Positions 60,874 to 64,000 of a stretch of DNA of 64,000 nucleotides are shown here, piece by piece. The stretch covers positions 62,001 to 126,000 of the forward strand of contig JAJDAY010000022.1 in assembly GCA_029261655.1 (NCBI GenBank), written 5' to 3'. The first letter of the stretch is position 1. Every line of letters begins with the position of its first letter. The notes below the pieces were generated by a model. It was not told the origin of the DNA. It saw only the letters and a list, made by a program, of their open reading frames with translations, and made no database searches. The position numbers were made by a program, and so were the translations under genes. This DNA comes from Nitrospinaceae bacterium (GTDB lineage Bacteria; Nitrospinota; Nitrospinia; Nitrospinales; VA-1).

Positions 60874-61178
60874 GCGCCGCATTTCTTTTTGCTTTAGTGG
60901 GTGTGGGGCTCTTTTCTCTGGGGTTGTACGCCCTGATCGTTCATGCACACTTGCTTCGGAAGATCCTGGCGATCAACGTGATGGGAAGCGGGGTCTTCCT
61001 TGTGCTGGTAGCTCTGGCCAAGCGTACTGGAGAATCTCAGCCAGATGCAGTGCCTCACGCCCTGGTCATCACTGGCATCGTGGTTGCAGTTTCGGCAACG
61101 GCGCTGGCGCTTACTTTGATGTTAAAACTGACTGCGGAAACCGGACGTGCGGAGCTTCCCGAAGATCAAGGAAAGTAG
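60870..61178 (+). CDS. mnhC: Mrp/Mnh antiporter subunit C
   Basis: This is a 102-residue NuoK-like protein with three membrane segments (YALIVHAHLLRKILAINVMGSGVFL, then ALVITGIVVAVSATALALTL). It overlaps the preceding gene by ATGA. Confidence 0.94.
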   Translation: MSAAFLFALVGVGLFSLGLYALIVHAHLLRKILAINVMGSGVFLVLVALAKRTGESQPDAVPHALVITGIVVAVSATALALTLMLKLTAETGRAELPEDQGK

Positions 61179-61183
61179 CGCCC

Positions 61184-62644
61184 ATGGGAGCCTTGCTTTC
61201 GGAAATTTCTTGGGGTGTCGTCTTGATCCTGCTGCCACTGGCGGGAGGAATAGCCTGTTTCCTTTTTCCACGTGCAGCGAAGGTACTCGGGCTGGTTTCA
61301 GTTTTTGCGGTGTTGCTGTCGGTTTCGGGTCTGGGTTGGAATATAAAGGTCAACGGTATCTATCGTCATGCCATCGGCGGCTGGAATGCCCCGTTGGGCA
61401 TTGATCTTTATGCTGATGGTCTGAGCCTGTTGATGCTTGCTGCAACCGCTCTGGTGGGGTTCGGCATCAGCGTTTATTCTGCGGATTATTTTGAGCGCGA
61501 AGATGCGGCTCGGTTTTGGCCCATTTGGCTGTTGCTACTAGCCGCGCTGAACGCCCTGTTTCTTTCTGCCGATGTCTTCAATCTGTACGTCACCCTGGAA
61601 CTGATGGGGTTGGCGGCAGTGGCGCTGGCAGCGTTGGCAGGCGGCAGAGATGCTCTGGGCGGGGCCATGCGTTATCTGCTGGCTAGCCTGCTGGGGTCGC
61701 TCGCTTACCTATTTGGTGTCGCGCTACTTTATCATGGCTTCGGCAGCATGGATATCGCGATGCTTGCCGTGCGTGTCGAGGCCTCTCCAGCGGTCTGGGC
61801 AGCGCTGGGACTGATGAGCGTCGGCCTGTTGCTAAAAACAGCACTTTTCCCCTTGCATTTTTGGCTACCTCCCGCCCATGCGAGCGCCCCCGCGCCCGTG
61901 AGTGCGCTGTTATCAGCGCTGGTGGTGAAGGGCTCTTTTTATATCCTGTTGCGTTTGTGGCTCGAGATCTTCGGCCCCCTCGGGGGGGGTGTCGATACAT
62001 TGTTTGGCCTGCTCGGCACCGGGGCCATACTCTGGGGCTCTTTGCAGGCTTTGCGCCAGACCCGGCTAAAGTTGCTGGTGGCTTATTCCACAGTAGCTCA
62101 AATAGGCTATTTTTTTATATCTTTTCCTCTTGCCGCAAGTGCCGGTGTGACGGCCTGGAGCGCGGCCGCATACTTGGTTCTGTCCCATGCCCTGGCGAAG
62201 GCGGCCATGTTTCTGGCAACCGGCAATGTGTTGCGCTTCGGCGGCCATGACCGCATTGCGGATCTGGATCGAGTGGTTCAGCGTCTGCCGCTAACCGCTT
62301 GCGCCTTCGCGCTGGCAGGGGTGAGTATCATGGGCCTGCCGCCAAGCGGAGGTTTTGTGGGCAAGTGGCTGCTTCTTCAAGCGGCTCTGACGCAGGATCG
62401 ATGGGATCTTGTGTCGGTCATAATCCTTGGCGGGGTGCTGGCGGCGGGCTATGTATTTAAGGTGATTGGGCATGCCTTCACCCTGGCTGACATATCGCAC
62501 GAGTCAAGAGAGGTCCCCGCCAAAATGGAGTGGGCGGCCTTGCTACTAGCATTTGGGGCGATATTGCTTGGGTTTCTCGCATCGCCAGTGTTGTCGCTGG
62601 TTGGAATCGGCGTCCCATTCGGCGTCAGTGAGGTGAGTCCATGA
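61184..62644 (+). CDS. mnhD: Mrp/Mnh antiporter subunit D (first copy)
   Basis: This is a 486-residue proton-pumping-type subunit related to NuoM/NuoN, with about 14 membrane segments. Conserved charges are in FNLYVTLELMGLAAVAL (Glu), LLLKTALFPLHFWLPPAHA (Lys, His), RQTRLKLLVAYSTVAQIG and LSHALAKAAMFLA. The start at ATG 61184 has AAGGAAAG upstream and follows mnhC by five bases. It provides one of the two cation/proton paths of the antiporter. Its end overlaps the next gene by ATGA. Confidence 0.93.
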   Translation: MGALLSEISWGVVLILLPLAGGIACFLFPRAAKVLGLVSVFAVLLSVSGLGWNIKVNGIYRHAIGGWNAPLGIDLYADGLSLLMLAATALVGFGISVYSADYFEREDAARFWPIWLLLLAALNALFLSADVFNLYVTLELMGLAAVALAALAGGRDALGGAMRYLLASLLGSLAYLFGVALLYHGFGSMDIAMLAVRVEASPAVWAALGLMSVGLLLKTALFPLHFWLPPAHASAPAPVSALLSALVVKGSFYILLRLWLEIFGPLGGGVDTLFGLLGTGAILWGSLQALRQTRLKLLVAYSTVAQIGYFFISFPLAASAGVTAWSAAAYLVLSHALAKAAMFLATGNVLRFGGHDRIADLDRVVQRLPLTACAFALAGVSIMGLPPSGGFVGKWLLLQAALTQDRWDLVSVIILGGVLAAGYVFKVIGHAFTLADISHESREVPAKMEWAALLLAFGAILLGFLASPVLSLVGIGVPFGVSEVSP

Positions 62645-64000
62645 ATTGGGATGCATGGATTCCCCTCCTGGTGATTGCGAGCTCTCTGCTACCCGGTTTG
62701 ATCATTTTCTTCCTGGCGGAGGACAGAAAACGCCTGCGCACTACGCTCAACCTGGCTGGAGCCTTGGTTAAACTCGCATTGGTATGCTGGATGCTGTGGG
62801 GTGTTTACCACGAGCATCATTATGAAACTCGGCTGACGCTTTTGCCGGATCTGGAATTGGTGTTGCGAGCCGGCCCGCTGTCATTGTTGTTCCTAACTCT
62901 CTCCACTATACTTTGGCTGGTCACAACCGTCTATGCCATCGGCTATCTGGAGGACTCACCTCATCGTAGCCGCTTCTTTGGTTTCTTCAGCCTGTGCGTA
63001 ACGGCCACTGTTGGCGTGGCCCTGTCCGGCAACCTGATCACCTTTCTTTTGTTCTATGAATTATTGACCCTGTCCACCTATCCTCTGGTCGTGCATCGCG
63101 GCACGGAAGTGGCTCGCCGGGCTGGGCAGTCCTATCTTGTTCATACAATTTTTGGTGGCGCTCTGCTACTGTTGGGTACCGTGTGGCTCTATACTTTGAC
63201 GGGCACCCTGGAATTTACCCCGCGGGGATTTCTCAACGACCTTGGCGAAGAACATCGTCCTGCGTTGGTGATCATTTTTGCCCTGCTGATCGCCGGACTG
63301 GGGGTGAAAGCGGCGCTTGTGCCTCTACACGGCTGGCTCCCTCAGGCTATGGTCGCACCGGCGCCCGTCAGCGCCCTGCTGCATGCGGTGGCTGTGGTGA
63401 AGGCCGGCGCGTTTGGAATCGTGCGCGTGATCTATGATGTGTTTGGTGTGGATTTTGCCGCCGGTCTCGGTGTAACTGAACCACTAGCATGGCTGGCGGC
63501 GACCACGATTATCTACGGTTCGTTGCGCGCCCTGTTTCAGGATGACCTTAAGCGCAGGTTGGCCTTCTCAACGATAAGTCAGGTCTCCTACATTACATTG
63601 GGCGTCGCTATTGCAGGGCCCATCGCCACCATTGGCGGAGTGGTGCACCTAGTGCATCAAGGTTTGATGAAAATAACCCTATTCTTCTGTGCCGGCAATC
63701 TTGCCGAGACCCTGGGTATTCATAAGGTGAGCGAAATGAGTGGCGTGGGTCGACGAATGCCCTGGACCATGACGGCTTTCACCATCGGCGCCTTCGGAAT
63801 GATTGGCGCGCCGCCGGTCGCTGGATTCATTAGCAAATGGTATCTGGGTTTGGGTGCACTGGAAGCGGGTCAGGAATGGGTGATCTTTGTGTTGGCTGGC
63901 AGCAGTTTACTCAACGCGGCCTATTTTCTGCCGATTCTGCATCGTGCCTGGTTTCAGGAGCCGCAGGACGCCTGGCCGGAGGAACATCATTTCGGCAACA
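62641..64000 (+). CDS. second NuoM/MnhD-like antiporter subunit (3' cut by window edge)
   Basis: The frame starts at ATG 62641, overlapping the previous stop, and stays open to the window edge (453 codons). It is another NuoL/M/N-type subunit. Key charges are FYELLTLSTYPLVVH (Glu), GVKAALVPLHGWLPQAM (Lys, His), DDLKRRLAFSTISQV and HLVHQGLMKITLFF (Lys). It differs clearly from the first copy. With no MrpA present, it probably takes the place of the MrpA N-terminal domain. The operon is likely to continue beyond the window. Confidence 0.92.
   Translation, partial: MNWDAWIPLLVIASSLLPGLIIFFLAEDRKRLRTTLNLAGALVKLALVCWMLWGVYHEHHYETRLTLLPDLELVLRAGPLSLLFLTLSTILWLVTTVYAIGYLEDSPHRSRFFGFFSLCVTATVGVALSGNLITFLLFYELLTLSTYPLVVHRGTEVARRAGQSYLVHTIFGGALLLLGTVWLYTLTGTLEFTPRGFLNDLGEEHRPALVIIFALLIAGLGVKAALVPLHGWLPQAMVAPAPVSALLHAVAVVKAGAFGIVRVIYDVFGVDFAAGLGVTEPLAWLAATTIIYGSLRALFQDDLKRRLAFSTISQVSYITLGVAIAGPIATIGGVVHLVHQGLMKITLFFCAGNLAETLGIHKVSEMSGVGRRMPWTMTAFTIGAFGMIGAPPVAGFISKWYLGLGALEAGQEWVIFVLAGSSLLNAAYFLPILHRAWFQEPQDAWPEEHHFGN

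Overview
The window reads as Gram-negative chromosome carrying a large accessory region. Outer-membrane systems (a TonB receptor, a TolC-type channel, a Pal-like lipoprotein, a TPR/beta-barrel protein), CHASE2 and GGDEF/EAL signalling and moderate GC would fit a Nitrospinota- or deltaproteobacteria-like host. No rRNA or other phylogenetic marker is present, so this is only an inference.

Layout. 1-4.5 kb is ordinary chromosome: the end of rfbC, a hypothetical gene with a sigma-28-like promoter, an SDR oxidoreductase, a SirB1-family protein and a 1-Cys peroxiredoxin. An intact tRNA-Lys(CTT) at 4572-4647 is the anchor of the island. Its last 50 or so bases recur as an exact 52-bp direct repeat at 18866-18917. 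These repeats bound a 14.3-kb integrative element with a P4-type integrase, an AlpA regulator, an initiator gene with an apparent internal origin, an HK97-type major capsid protein, a Nu1-like small terminase, and cargo that includes a 1649-residue nuclease-NACHT protein. No portal, large terminase, protease or tail gene is visible, so it looks like a phage satellite carrying a defence gene.

Two further degenerate copies of the tRNA 3' end lie at 40.9 kb (direct) and 53.5 kb (inverted, inside 240-bp inverted repeats). The region to 53.7 kb therefore appears to be built from several tRNA-Lys integrations. It holds a copper/silver efflux operon (small secreted protein, TolC, adaptor, RND pump, P-type ATPase), a CDF transporter, a FecR protein with a histone-H1-like tail, a TPR/barrel protein, a divergent pair of cyclic-nucleotide signalling genes, MarC, an XRE regulator, and a TonB-ExbB-ExbD-ExbD energy system with a TonB receptor, a BNR lipoprotein and a His-rich periplasmic protein. 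Nine copies of a palindromic TGTCCGCTTT...AAAGCGGACA-type repeat occur only in the accessory part and tend to sit between cargo genes.

54-57.7 kb is AT-rich: a LysR regulator, very small single-pass membrane proteins (43, 30 and 32 residues), small secreted proteins, a cytochrome c lipoprotein and a UspA protein. From 57.8 kb to the window end a GC-rich, tightly overlapping Mrp/Mnh cation/proton antiporter operon (E-Usp-F-G-B fusion-C-D-D) has the look of a separately acquired block.
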